From contig QZLH01000269.1 in assembly GCA_003833135.1 (NCBI GenBank), forward strand, positions 53,309 to 117,308: 64,000 bases of DNA, read 5' to 3'. Shown here piece after piece: positions 46,970 through 58,039 of this stretch. A program made the translations under genes and the position numbers. The notes below the pieces were generated by a model that made no database searches, was not told the DNA's origin, and saw only the letters and a list, made by a program, of their open reading frames with translations. This DNA comes from Oehlia diaphana (taxonomy: Eukaryota > Glomeromycota > Glomeromycetes > Glomerales > Glomeraceae). Each line of letters starts with the position of its first letter. Positions within the stretch are counted from its first letter, which is position 1.

Positions 46970-48693
46970 TTATTCTATCCTCCTTTCTAATGTTTCTGCT
47001 TTATCAATCACAGTAACAACATATTTTTCTTCCGAATTTGTCTAATCAAATATAAAGATTATTATGTTATATGAATAAAATTAAAAAAAATAAATGTAAA
47101 TATAAACCACAGGATTTTACTTACTATTATATTTTTCCATCGTTTTATAACCGTGTCTAGTGATCCAAATCCTGCGATAGCGAAAAAAAAAACTCATATT
47201 AAGCGACTATCGTAAAAAAAAAAAAATTTAATACGAAAAGCAAAGATTACTCACGTTGTAATATTGATTCTACTTGACCTACATCAAAAGTATATAAATA
47301 ATACGTTATTTGATTAGGAATTACAATTATAATAAATATATATTTATATCACTCACCTTCTTTCATTTTCTCGACCATTTCTTCTAATTTTTTCATTTGT
47401 TTTTCTATTTCTATATTAGAAAAATAATGAGACTAAAAGAATTCAGGAATAATATGCAAAATAATGATTATCTACCTTTACTCAGCCCATTTTCTACATT
47501 TCCTTGTAATTCCAAGAGTTCTGCATCATGAAAAAAAAAGATGGCGAAAGTTAAACAATTGAAAATCAGAAAAAAAGCAAAAATTTTTTATTTTTTTTTA
47601 TTTACCTGACAATAAATTCAATTCAGGTTCTATTTTTTCCAGAGTATATTTAAATATAGCCATTTGCATTGGCTTGGCTAAAAAAAAATGAATAATAAAA
47701 GGTTAATCAATCTAGAAATTTGTAGTAATACGAAAAAGAGATTTGATACTTACATCCTTGTAATTTCAATAGTTCTATATATCATACGAAAAAAAAAAAA
47801 GTTTAGAAAATTTTGTGATTAGATTGTAATAAATTTCAATATAACATACGAAAAAAAAAAAGGTTAGAAAATTTTGTGATTAGATTAGTAATAAATTTCA
47901 AAAAAAAAGTCATCTTACCTGACAATGATTCCAGGCTAGGTTTTATTTCATACTCAATAATTTTATTGAGCTTAATTTCTAGTTTTAATTCATCATTTGG
48001 TAACGCGAAAAGAATGATTCTTACTAAACCTTTAATTTCCCTATTCATTTCAGAGACCAAATATATGGTATGTATTCCTGCTATCAATAGAATGCTATAT
48101 ACAACTTTGATCGAAATACTATTTGATGGAATTATAATTAAATATATGAAACTTGATATATAAAAATTTAAATTCCAAATTATGTATATAATAACACTAA
48201 TTAATGATATATTTTCATTAGGAAAAATAGCCATTGATTCTAATAAAACCAAAAGAACAATAGGCCAAAATAAAATAAATGTTGCATTGGATGTGATATA
48301 ACTAAAATTATATATCATTTCACCAATATTTTTCACAGAAAGAAGAGGAACATAATAATAAATTCCAAAATAGATAATGAAAATTATGGATAATATAATA
48401 TGTTTTGTTTCATTACATTTAAAATGTCCCTTATAATTATGAAGAATTATTCTAAATATTAAGAATAAAATAATATTAAACACATATAAACCCACGAATA
48501 TCAAACTTCCTATCTGTTCATTTTGACTAATTGCGTATAACACTGGTACGAGCGGCATTAGACCAAATGAGGTAAAATCTTCAATCAGACATTTTGTCTT
48601 TTGACTGGTTAGTTGATATGTTATAGCATAAATAATTGGGATCACTCCATTAAAAAAGACGTCAAAAACGGTGGAAGTAGTTACATTATCCAT
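46970..48693 (-). CDS. Eight-exon multi-pass membrane protein with coiled-coil tail (369 aa)
   Basis: Exons at 48693-47919, 47774-47754, 47677-47606, 47520-47476, 47410-47357, 47278-47255, 47171-47125 and 47041-46970 join to 1110 nt and end in TAA. Every junction has a GT donor and AG acceptor, and every phase agrees, including exons of only 21 and 24 nt. Exon 1 encodes about seven hydrophobic segments (for example LIFVGLYVFNIILFLIF, HIILSIIFIIYFGIYYYV, ILFWPIVLLVLLESMAIF). The small exons add a charged helical tail: ELLKLQG, YTLEKIEPELNLLS, ELLELQGNVENGL, EIEKQMKKLEEMVEKMKE, then a last segment ending ETLERRIE. I do not recognise the family. The tail could mediate oligomerisation or partner binding on the cytoplasmic side. 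Being encoded mostly in tiny exons, it could vary by alternative splicing. Confidence 0.85.
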
Positions 48694-50237
48694 TATTATT
48701 TATTATAATCTGAGTTGATGAAATGGATAATTATTAATTAATCAAAAATTTCACTCTTATTTATCTCAAAATTATAATCACACCCTAAAATATCATTCTT
48801 AGAATGATACATGCATAGAAATTCCTTCTTACGAAGATCATATATATATTTTGCTAAGAATAATATGCATGTATTAGTCAAAATGAAAAGTAAATTCTGA
48901 TTGTAAAAAAAAAAAAAAAAAAAAATATAACTTATCGCATAATAACTCTAATCAAAATATTAAAATAGCTAAATCCAAAAGAAAATTTCCAATTTTAGAG
49001 ATCCAAAAAAAAAGGATTGTTATTAAGCAAATTTTATTTTACAAATAAGTTGCTAAAATAGTCAAAAGTTAAAAATAAACAAATAGTAAATTACCAAATG
49101 ATTTACCCCAAGTTTCAAGTTTTTTTTTTTTCGGACATAGTATTTATGCGAATTTTCCCGGGTACTGCACGGTACTTGATAAACAATGTACAATGTATAA
49201 CATGTATAACATGCAAGCTTTTTATTTGAATTGTGTGTGTAACATAAACTCTGTGTGTCATACTCCGAATTTTAAGTAGGAACTTGGTAAATTTGGTAAC
49301 AATTATGGATGGCGTAAACGTAAAAATATCTTATGGGGAAATTATTTAAAAGAAAAAATTATTATTGGCATTATTTGAATTGAATTTTTGGGGCAAATAT
49401 CATGTATTACAAATGAGTTAAACATGGATAAAAGAAATAAGTAAAAATTTATTAATAATGATTTTCATAAATTTGTACCGAAATTATATATAGTACGTAA
49501 TATTTAAACAAATAAGCATATCTGATATCGTTTCACCTCTATTTAACTTTTCCAGAATAACAGGTTTTACTACACGTGAATTCGTATTTGGTTCTTAAAA
49601 TGGATTTGAAGGCTATTCTCATTATATAATTCCTTATAATTTTTCCGGAAAAGAACGTGACCCAAATACTAAATCGTACTCGAAAACATCTTGCGTATGG
49701 ATTGAGGATCGTTCATATCGAAGCAATTGAGGATTCGATTGAGATCTAAGATTGTCAAAAGTATGTTTCTCTATTTTTACACGAAAAATAAAATATATGT
49801 TGGTCGTACAAAATAATAATAAACCTTCATTTTTTTAGAAATTAATATATAATAACCTTACCCGGATTCCGATTGCCGTACCCGCTCTGATAATCATTAA
49901 AATACGAATGGATTATACGCCTTATAAACATTTCTTAGTAATTAACCAGTTAAAGTAATATTTGATAAATAAAAAAAACCTGGATTACAACCTGATGAGC
50001 TTTGTGTGAAATTTTTCGTGAGAAGTATCATAAATGGGTTCTGTTAAATGATCAAAGAAAATTATTGCGTATTTCTTACGCCTATTTTTCTTTTCGAAGC
50101 CTACGTACGTAATTGATTGTAATTGATTACATAATCATCAAGGTATATATATATATATGTACGCGAAGTGTGATTTTTTCGACCAAAAAAAAAAAATAAA
50201 TAAAATAATATATCGTTGCAAGATTTCAGTTTGATTC
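48694..50237. other. Intergenic with coding-like relics at 49540-50110
   Basis: On the plus strand GFTTREFVFGS, YNFSGKERDPNTKSYSKTSC, LTRIPIAVPALIIIKIRMDY and EKYHKWVLLNDQRKLLRISY can be read in changing frames with stops between. This suggests a decayed protein-coding gene that I cannot name. An A-run of about 20 lies at 48906-48925. Confidence 0.35.
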
Positions 50238-50754
50238 ATGGAACAAAATAATTTAAAAGATCAATTTTCAGATTCTTAATAACTACACGTTTCAATCGAT
50301 TCCTGAACAAGCTTCATACGTGAATCTTCCTTGTATGACTCCCACTCAGAATGTAGCAATCGAACATCAACTAACATTCGGTCAAAATAATTTTATCGTA
50401 GATCAACAAAATCTTTATTACTTTTATTATCAACCACCAAATGATCATTGCAACTATCATATTTGTTGTAAAGAAATTTCACTTAACAATGTTATTCAAT
50501 TATTAAATGAATTCTCTAATGTCGATATTAACTCAAATCAATACGAATATATTTTTTTCTATAATCAACAAAGTAATGGTAAAATTTACCAGATTTTTTG
50601 CGAAATAGTAATACCTTCTTTAATATTAAATAAAGTTGTCTATGGTATTGAAATTAATCAGAATTTTGAGCATGAACGTTTACTTTTTACATTTAATCAA
50701 AAAGAAAATCTTAAATATTATTTGACACAATATCTTAAGCCACTTCTTTATTAA
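50238..50754 (+). pseudogene. Asn/Gln-rich PPND-CNYH family, copy 2, N-terminal frameshift
   Basis: An ATG at 50238 reads MEQNNLKDQFSDS and stops. The family frame resumes at once as NNYTFQSIPEQASYV, which aligns with NNYIPHSSFGQ of copy 1. The frame then stays open to 50754. An internal ATG at 50335 would give a protein of 139 residues that keeps the whole conserved part: FYYQPPNDHCNYHICC, ISLNNVIQLLNEF, IYQIFCEIVIPSLILNK and QKENLKYYLTQYL. It is therefore either a frameshifted pseudogene or a gene now starting at 50335. The conserved domain shows no lesion, which argues for recent damage or continued use. Confidence 0.7.
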
Positions 50755-51611
50755 ATTAGATTAATATTACCTTATTGGATTCATGTACTATTATTGTTGT
50801 ATAATGTTGTATAATAAACGTTTTTTCTGTATGGATTTTTACACATATTGTATGTTTTCTAGCAGTTTTCACATATAATAAATCAATTAATCCATTATTT
50901 GAAATGATCTTCAAAAATGAGCCACATCCTTTTTTTTATGAAAAAAAAAGTCTAAAAACTTTAAATGTTTATTTCATTGAAAAATAATGCGCATTTTCGC
51001 CCAATCTGCAGGTTTCGCATTTATGGTGGCGTTGTGGCACATACTATGAAAAGAAAGTCTTTGAAAGGTAATCTTATAATAAGTTCGTTCCTGTACTCAT
51101 TATCATTATTTTGCTTAAAAAGGTAAGTTATTGCTGAAAATCATCAATTATTATTTTTCGTCTAACATGAAATGGCATAAATTAAATTATTTCAAGTTTT
51201 TGGATTTCATAGATACTATTACAAATACATGTGTATAATGAATTTTCACGCAATTTTATTTTAGTTTCCTTAATTATACGATTTCTATGATTTCTAAAAT
51301 ACCGCATCTAAAATAAATTGTCTTAATCATACTAACGTTAATGAATTAAATAAATACGCCTTTAATTGGATTTCCCTTTTGACAGTAAAATTACAAAAAT
51401 TACATAAAATTAGAAACTCGTAGAACACTTTCTTATAGTCAAGATCGGTTTCCTTATTTCCTTAATAAAGTCTAGCCGTAAATCCCTATTATATTGTGTA
51501 CCTGAGTGTTAATGTAACGTTTTCATAATATAATAATAAATATTGTTTATTAATCTTTCAAAATAAAAAAATAAAAAAAAAATTAATATATCGTCAAGAC
51601 AACAATTTAAA
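50755..51611. other. Intergenic
   Basis: Downstream regions of two convergent genes. T-run and A-run tracts lie at about 50930-50950. No gene is seen. Confidence 0.5.
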
Positions 51612-52673
51612 TTATTTAGTTTTATCTTTATTTGCGGTTTCATCATCAATAACAAACCAACCAATAACTGGAGAAACAACTAATTCATCAAAATCTTCAA
51701 GTGATTTTTGTTGCGCACCTAAAAATCCTGAAACTAATTTTAAACAAAATCCAGTATCAGTCGTAAATGGAACTTCAACTCTTCCATCAGGAATATAATC
51801 TGGGTTAATCATATTACGCTCTAATTTTTCTCCATCCATTCTATATGGATAAAGAGCCGTTGTCCACCCTGTAACCCAACTAGGACCTGAACCAAAACTA
51901 TCTTTTGAAATTATTTTTGACCAAAATTCTTCATCAACGTTGCCTTTATAAGTTTCTACTAATTTCCATACAACAGGGTCCAATCTATCTAACCAAAAAT
52001 CCATATCTAAGTCCAATTGACGTAATTGAATTACTTTTTCTTGCAATTTTATCCAATCTTCTAAAGTACCTTCAAGTGTAACTTTAGGAATTCCACAACG
52101 TGAATAACCTTTATATGTAAAATACTCTTTAAGCATATCCAAAAGAACTATTCTACTAGCAGTAAGAGAATTTTTTGTTGTTGTAGAAAAATCACATTCT
52201 AAAAGAGTTTTAATATCAATTTTTTCTATTGCTTCATCAGTTTTTACAACCAATCTGTTTATTGCTTCAGGCCAATCTCCTTCAAGACGAGAATTTTTAC
52301 TAAATAAAATATCATCAATACAAATTGCTATCTCTTCTTTATCTTTATGTTTAACAAAACGATAACGAAATTTTTCTGCATTATAATTAATATGTTGACT
52401 AACTCCCTGTGCTATAGTTAACCAAATATCATCAGGTGTTAAGAGCAAATGTTGATGATTGTTATAAGCATGATAAATCGCAGCAGCTAATCCATGTGAA
52501 GTCATTGTACGTTCCAACACGGATTGATTGTTTATGGGAGTTTCATCGTAATCAACCGAAATGGCATGAACAATTCTATTGGGAAAATTTTGAGAAATAC
52601 TATCTTTTATTGATATATGTTCATTAAGGTCATTTTCAAGGTTAATTTTTTTAGTGAGGATTTGAGTACTCAT
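51612..52673 (-). CDS. DUF4419-domain protein
   Basis: An intact single-exon frame of 353 residues starting MSTQILTKK at 52671-52673. The order of motifs is that of DUF4419 proteins common in basidiomycetes and mycorrhizal fungi: HAISVDYDETP, then SHGLAAAIYHAYNNHQHLLL, PDDIWLTIAQGVSQHINYNA, EGDWPEAINRLV, CDFSTTT, then CGIPKVTLEGTLEDWIKL, LDPVVWKLVETYKG, FWSKIISKDSFGSGPSWVTG and a C-terminal FCLKLVSGFLGAQQ. Length is normal for the family. The biochemical role is not known. No signal peptide or membrane segment is seen. Confidence 0.92.
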   Translation of the reverse strand: MSTQILTKKINLENDLNEHISIKDSISQNFPNRIVHAISVDYDETPINNQSVLERTMTSHGLAAAIYHAYNNHQHLLLTPDDIWLTIAQGVSQHINYNAEKFRYRFVKHKDKEEIAICIDDILFSKNSRLEGDWPEAINRLVVKTDEAIEKIDIKTLLECDFSTTTKNSLTASRIVLLDMLKEYFTYKGYSRCGIPKVTLEGTLEDWIKLQEKVIQLRQLDLDMDFWLDRLDPVVWKLVETYKGNVDEEFWSKIISKDSFGSGPSWVTGWTTALYPYRMDGEKLERNMINPDYIPDGRVEVPFTTDTGFCLKLVSGFLGAQQKSLEDFDELVVSPVIGWFVIDDETANKDKTK

Positions 52674-53312
52674 CTCGTACGTTTGTATGAAGAGAACAAA
52701 GTTATAAATTGTTTTATAATAAGATTTTTTTTAACTATGAAAATCTATCTATCTTTTTTGGTTATTGTATATGATTTTCGTTGTAAATCTGCACATATTG
52801 ATATAAAAATCTAACCTTTTTTGCCATTCATTACAAACGCCATATGTAAACATTACGTCAACAAATACATTATATACAAAAAACATTGATTACGCAATAA
52901 AGCTCGCTGGCCTCACGCGAAGCAGAACATCCATGATATTAATATTTTTAATTCTAAACTAAGCAAAATTTCGAAATAAATAATTCCATAAGAAAGAAAG
53001 AGATGAGTTAACAAATCACGTTAAAAAGACTAAAAAATAATCCCTAGTAACTTTTTAACCTTTTGAGATCGATTTTCTTTGTCACGTGATAGTTCTATGA
53101 ATAGATTTATAATCTCGTTCTTATCTACGTTTCTAAATAGTGTATTATGTTGTATTATGTTGATAAATATAATGAGTCGAATTTATAAATGAGTTTCTAT
53201 CCATCTGTTATTCTACGTATAAAAGTGAGAATAGATATAAAGTATTGTATGAACCGCAATAACTTATTTGGATCAGATCAGCGTAGAAATAATTCCAAGA
53301 TCCCAAGAGCAC
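52674..53312. other. Intergenic
   Basis: This is the upstream region of the DUF4419 gene. The 65-residue plus-strand frame starting at 52617 overlaps that gene's start in antisense and is not supported. Nothing else is seen. Confidence 0.5.
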
Positions 53313-53315
53313 ATT

Positions 53316-53512
53316 AGTGGAATTCTATAATAAAAAAATGTTTTTGTACGACGTGGTAAATTCTATGAAGAAATTATAAATTTAAATTCTCGGTGTGACA
53401 TAAATAAATTATAAGTGGAATTCTATAATAAAAAAATGTTTTCGTGCGATGTGGTAAATTCTATGAAGAAATTATAAATTAAATTCTCGGTGTGACATAA
53501 ATAAATTATAAA
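53316..53512 (+). repeat. 98-bp tandem duplication
   Basis: agtggaattctataataaa... through ataaataaattataa is present twice with an offset of 98 and only a few differences (gtacgac versus gtgcgat). It is a recent duplication without coding sequence. Confidence 0.9.
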
Positions 53513-53934
53513 TAACTAAAAAAAACTTCAATCTTATTTACAAAACTCTTTTCATCAAAAAGTTTTTGTTAACATTTAACAGTGAATGGTCATGATATGA
53601 ATCGGTTATTCATGTCGCGATTGCCGTCATCATACCAACATTAAGCACGCCTGTGCAATAACATAATATTCTTGACCTTATATATTATCATATAAACTAA
53701 GCTAAAGATATAATGTTATCGACTAAATCTAAATTTGTAGCTACAAAATTTCGTTTGTTACACTTTACATAAATACATATTAATTTTTTTTCGGAACGTT
53801 TCGCTATATTTACACCCTTTTGTACGCATATTTGAATTATTTTTTTCCCGTTATACTTCACATTTTTAATCACTACTAAAATGGTTTGAATTTAGTATAC
53901 AAATCAAAATTGGCAATTAATACACTGTATGTTG

Positions 53935-54640
53935 ATTAAATCTAATTTTGTAGCGTAGCGATAAAGTCGTTATGCTGCAAACGATTTAATTTTTTAAGAA
54001 TATTTTAGTGGACAAAATTACGTTTGTTACACTTTACAATGTAGCGAAATCACACTTTTTTTTTAAGATATAATTTATATTACGTCGATTACAGTAAATC
54101 TAAATTTGTAGTGTAGCGATAAAGTTGTTATGATGCAAACGATTTAATTTTTAAGAATATTTTTATGGGCAAAATTACGTTTGTTACCTATTTTATTTAT
54201 TTTATTTCGTTTTATTTTTTGTACTATTACGTAATAATTTAATAAATTACAATACAATATAGCGTTCTAATCGATTAAAAAAAAAAATAAAAAAAAAATC
54301 TAAATTTGTAGTGTAGCGATAAAGTCGTTATGACGCAAACGATTTAATTTTTAAGAATATTTTTATGGACAAAATTACGCTTGTTACACTTTACATTCAT
54401 TAATTTATTGTAGCGAAATACACCCTTTTGTACATACTGTATGTTTGAATCATTTTTCCCGTTATACTACTTTGTATACTCATATTTTAATCATATAAAA
54501 ATAGTTAAATCAAATTTGAGACTTTTACCCTTTTGTTATCTATTTTATTTCATTTTATTTTATTTCGTTTTATTTTTTTGTACTATTACGTAATAATTTA
54601 ATAAATTACAAATTACAATATAATTAATATAATTAACAAA
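53935..54640 (+). repeat. Cluster of GTAGCGATAAAGTCGTTATG repeats
   Basis: Three copies of a unit about 95 bp long (taaatttgtagtgtagcgataaag, ttatgatgcaaacgatttaa, aaaattacgtttgttac) start near 53939, 54097 and 54297, with 5-10% divergence. A fourth copy is inverted at 46681-46741. A second motif (ttattttatttcgttttattttttgtactattacgtaataattt) occurs at about 54190 and 54545. No coding capacity is seen. Confidence 0.85.
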
Positions 54641-57600
54641 TTACAATATATAAATTGTCAAATTGTAAATATAAACCGAGAAACTGTTCGATATTCTTCC
54701 ATTTTAAATTTTGTGAATTTTTCTATATACAGTATGTTAAGAAAAACATAATATAGTAGTTATTTATCTATAATTAGTATACTTTGCTGTAGTGATGATG
54801 TAATTAGGGTCCGTATAATGTAAATAGTGTTCTCCCTATAAAAATTTTGTCCGTTATTTCTATAAAAACTCCGTAAAAATAAGTCTTAAGCACAGACTGA
54901 GATGATATATTCCAACCTGCATTAAGTGTTATTACAATTGTGATTCAAACTGAGTTAAAGGAACTCATTTCGTATAAATAACTGCCACAAGAACATTTTA
55001 CAAAAAAGAAGTTTGAATCTTTTTCAATTTTTTCAACATTTTCAACATTTTCACAAGAAATTGTGAATACAAGTCAATTGCAGTAAATATAAGTCTAATT
55101 TATTTATTATAACGAAAAAATAAAATCACAAAACAATTGAACTTTAAAAGAAATCATTTGTTTTATTAGTCTTTAACGACATTACATTTGGCAACTTCTT
55201 TTCAATAAAAAAAAAAATTTTTTTTTTTTTTCTTTTAAAATAATAAGCTTAAAACTTTTCCTTTGAAAATAATGCGTATTTCTTTTTATTCTCAGTAATT
55301 CATGATGATTTGTGTGATTAATAATAAAGCATTAGAGTAGTGATTTTGTTCCAGTACCCACCACAGAACACGAGCACATTGAGTGTATTAATTATTAATT
55401 AATAGCATCACGGGATCAGTGAATCGGCGCATAATATTAGAAATCTTAAGGATGATTTTTTTTAGTAAATGGTGTAAATCATCATTAGAATAATGAATAA
55501 AAATAAATTGTTTCTCCCGATGTATTGTCTTAAAATTTATTTTTATAATATAAATATAAAAACAAATACAATAAATAAAAAAATCAATGCAACGCTCGCA
55601 TTATTTTCACGTGACTAACAAATGTTCGCACGGTTATACTTATTAAATCAATGAAATAGAATAAATTCTGCATAACGCAGGCCATTTGTCGGTATTTCGT
55701 ACCATTCGGGATTTTGTACGGATCCCATCATGGATATAACACATCATGGAGATTTTCGCGGACATGTTCTGTTTTTGTTTAAAAATTTTTTTTCTCACTA
55801 ACGTACTCATGCCACACACACATATATTTTAAATTTTCAACATTTCCACAGCCAACTTCCTAATTCTTTGATACCCAATACTCAACATTAAACAAAAAGC
55901 CAGAAAAAATATTCTTTTGTTCCACATCATGGGAAGATAAAATTTTTTTTTCATAATTCCATATTTACAACATGTACTGTACAGTATATCATTTTGTAAT
56001 AAGGGATAAATATTATATACATTACGTCATTTGAATGAATGAACGAGCACAAAAAGATATTATAGTAACTGCGGTCTAAGGAGGTCATTAAGCCTCAATA
56101 TTTCCTGAAAAATTATATAGTGGTTGCTAAAATTAGTCACTGGGGGGCTTATCGATTAGATTAAATATGTTGAATCAATCTTTTTTTTTCGACACGTAAT
56201 AAATTCATTTGTAAAAAAGAATTTTTTTTTTTTTTACAATTAAATTTATTTTAATTTTTTTTTTTTATTAATTAATATTATTAATTATGTTATTCCTTAA
56301 ACGTACAAGTAGATCGCAATTTTGAATGATTTTAAAAAATTTTTTTTTTTTGATAAAACCGCAGCTCATTGGGAACTTCACGGAGTACATATATAAAAAT
56401 AAATAACTATTACTTAAATAACATTTGACAAATAAGATAAAATAGGGAAAATGTAGGACTTATTTTCTATCCTACGATAATTACTATTATAAGTGCAAAT
56501 CCTCGATGACACAACGTGAAGCTATTCGCAACATGAATTTTATCGCCTATGACATGATTATGATTGTCGGTCATAAGTACATATGATTATCATTGTCCAT
56601 CACTGTTCATAACGCATTTCTTTGCATTTGGTAGTTCATTTATCTAATTTTGATTCACAGGCTAATAAACTAATATGAAAATTTTTCCTTTTAATTTTAT
56701 TAACATAGGTTTTTCGACTTACCAAATTCATAATTACGATTAACTGTCGCATTCATTTTACCGACAATCATTTCACCGAATTTACGCACTATATAAGTTT
56801 TTTTTGTCGTTGTATTTGGAAAATTTTCTGTAGATCATTTAGCCAATTACAGCAAAATTCGAAATATTGCGGGGTTGTCGGGTACTCGGGTTACCTGGTT
56901 GGGTTACTAAAAAAGATATATAAGTCGTGACACACGCACATATATATATGATGGCTATATAATGTAATTATGTTCACGGGTATACTTTAATTAAATTTTA
57001 ATATAACATAATGTAATTATAATTACATTATATAGGTATACTTTATACTACGCTAATAGACAATCCCGACAATAAAAATTTTCAAGTGTCCACTATATTT
57101 CGAATTTTGCTGTAAAACTTGAATGATCAACAAGTCATTCACGTCAAAATGCATGATAATTATTACAAAGTGAAAATTGGCTAAATAGGGAGTAATTGTA
57201 CAGCATTTTGACACACGTCGAATTCTTTCATTCATCGGTTTTTACAGCTGATTTCAAAAAGGTCGGGACACAGCAAATTTTAAAGAACTCAGAAATATTT
57301 GGTAAAATTTGCTAAGTGACCCATACATTATGAAATCAGCTGTAAAGTGATCTTGTTTAAAAAAGGTCCTATTCAATCCGTGCACAAAAACGCACAAAAA
57401 AAAAAAAAAAAAGAATTATCTTTGTTTTAATTACAATCATTTTAAATTAAGAACCGCTTAACCTTTCTCTCTCTCCCTTTTTTTGATATCATATGAGAAT
57501 CATCCCATTTTATATATGGAAATATATTCATACAACGATATTTTTTTTTCAAAAAAAAATTCTTTGTGTATATCGTTGTAAAAAAAAGGTGAATGAAATC

Positions 57601-57690
57601 ATAACATTATTTTTAAATATTTCCTTATGGTTCCATCCAATTGAATAACAAAATCACCATATTTGGTAGCGCATCACAAATTTCCCTTCA
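54641..57690. other. Intergenic, AT-rich
   Basis: No gene is recognised over 3 kb. Diverged ttaccgacaatcatttcaccgaattt units related to the TTTCGCCGAA family lie at 56706-56795. A-run/T-run tracts lie at 55207-55230 and 57541-57560. A short palindromic repeat taatgtaattat/ataattacatta lies near 56961-57034. Confidence 0.45.
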
Positions 57691-57700
57691 TTATATATAG
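57691..57700 (+). promoter_or_regulatory. Probable TATA box of the repeat-peptide gene
   Basis: TTATATATAG stands about 120 bp before the ATG at 57818. It is followed by a 5' leader in which caaataacaaatctctcaaatattt is repeated in tandem (about 57733-57785). This is inference from position and consensus. Confidence 0.5.
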
Positions 57701-57817
57701 AGGCAGAGAACAGGATTTAACTTTAAAATATTCAAATAACAAATATCTCAAATATTTACAAATAACAAATCTCTCAAATATTTCTTAATAACATTACACT
57801 TATAACAATATTTTACA

Positions 57818-58039
57818 ATGAAATCATCTTTCTGGATTATCGTTCTTATTTGTGTTATCAGCAGTAGTCTGGCAGTTCATGCATCGCCTCTCGTGAAGCG
57901 CTGTACTCCTGGTAGCCAATTTGGGGATTGTCCTGAAGTCGTCGAGAAACGCTGTACTCCTGGTAGCCAATTTGGGGATTGTCCTGAAGTCGTCGAGAAA
58001 CGCTGTACTCCTGGTAGCCAATTTGGGGATTGTCCTTAA
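57818..58039 (+). CDS. Secreted precursor with three Lys-Arg-delimited repeat peptides (KEX2-processed repeat / pheromone-like)
   Basis: 73 residues. Residues 1-22 are a classic signal peptide (MKSSFWIIVLICVISSS...), followed by SPLVKR. Three repeats come next: CTPGSQFGDCPEVVEKR twice, then CTPGSQFGDCP before the stop. Each core contains two Cys and is bounded by Lys-Arg, the Kex2 protease site, so secretion-pathway processing should release several identical peptides of 11-15 residues, perhaps disulfide-looped. This is the layout of fungal alpha-factor-type pheromone precursors and of other Kex2-processed repeat proteins, including some RiPP precursors. The 51-nt units are identical at the DNA level and GC-richer than the surroundings. 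Promoter-like signals lie upstream. No RiPP-type maturation enzyme is seen next to it. The specific role (mating, self-signalling, host signalling) is unknown. Confidence 0.88.
   Translation: MKSSFWIIVLICVISSSLAVHASPLVKRCTPGSQFGDCPEVVEKRCTPGSQFGDCPEVVEKRCTPGSQFGDCP

Noticed and set aside
47876..48163. 95-residue plus-strand frame opposite the membrane gene
   Set aside because: It lies antisense to exon 1 and an intron of a gene with eight phase-consistent exons.
52436..52814. Plus-strand frames overlapping the start of the DUF4419 gene
   Set aside because: They are antisense shadows without domain features.
700..55615. Scattered CACGTGA/TCACGTG motifs
   Set aside because: They are suggestive of E-box-like sites or MITE pieces, but not tied to starts of the genes found; no consistent spacing.
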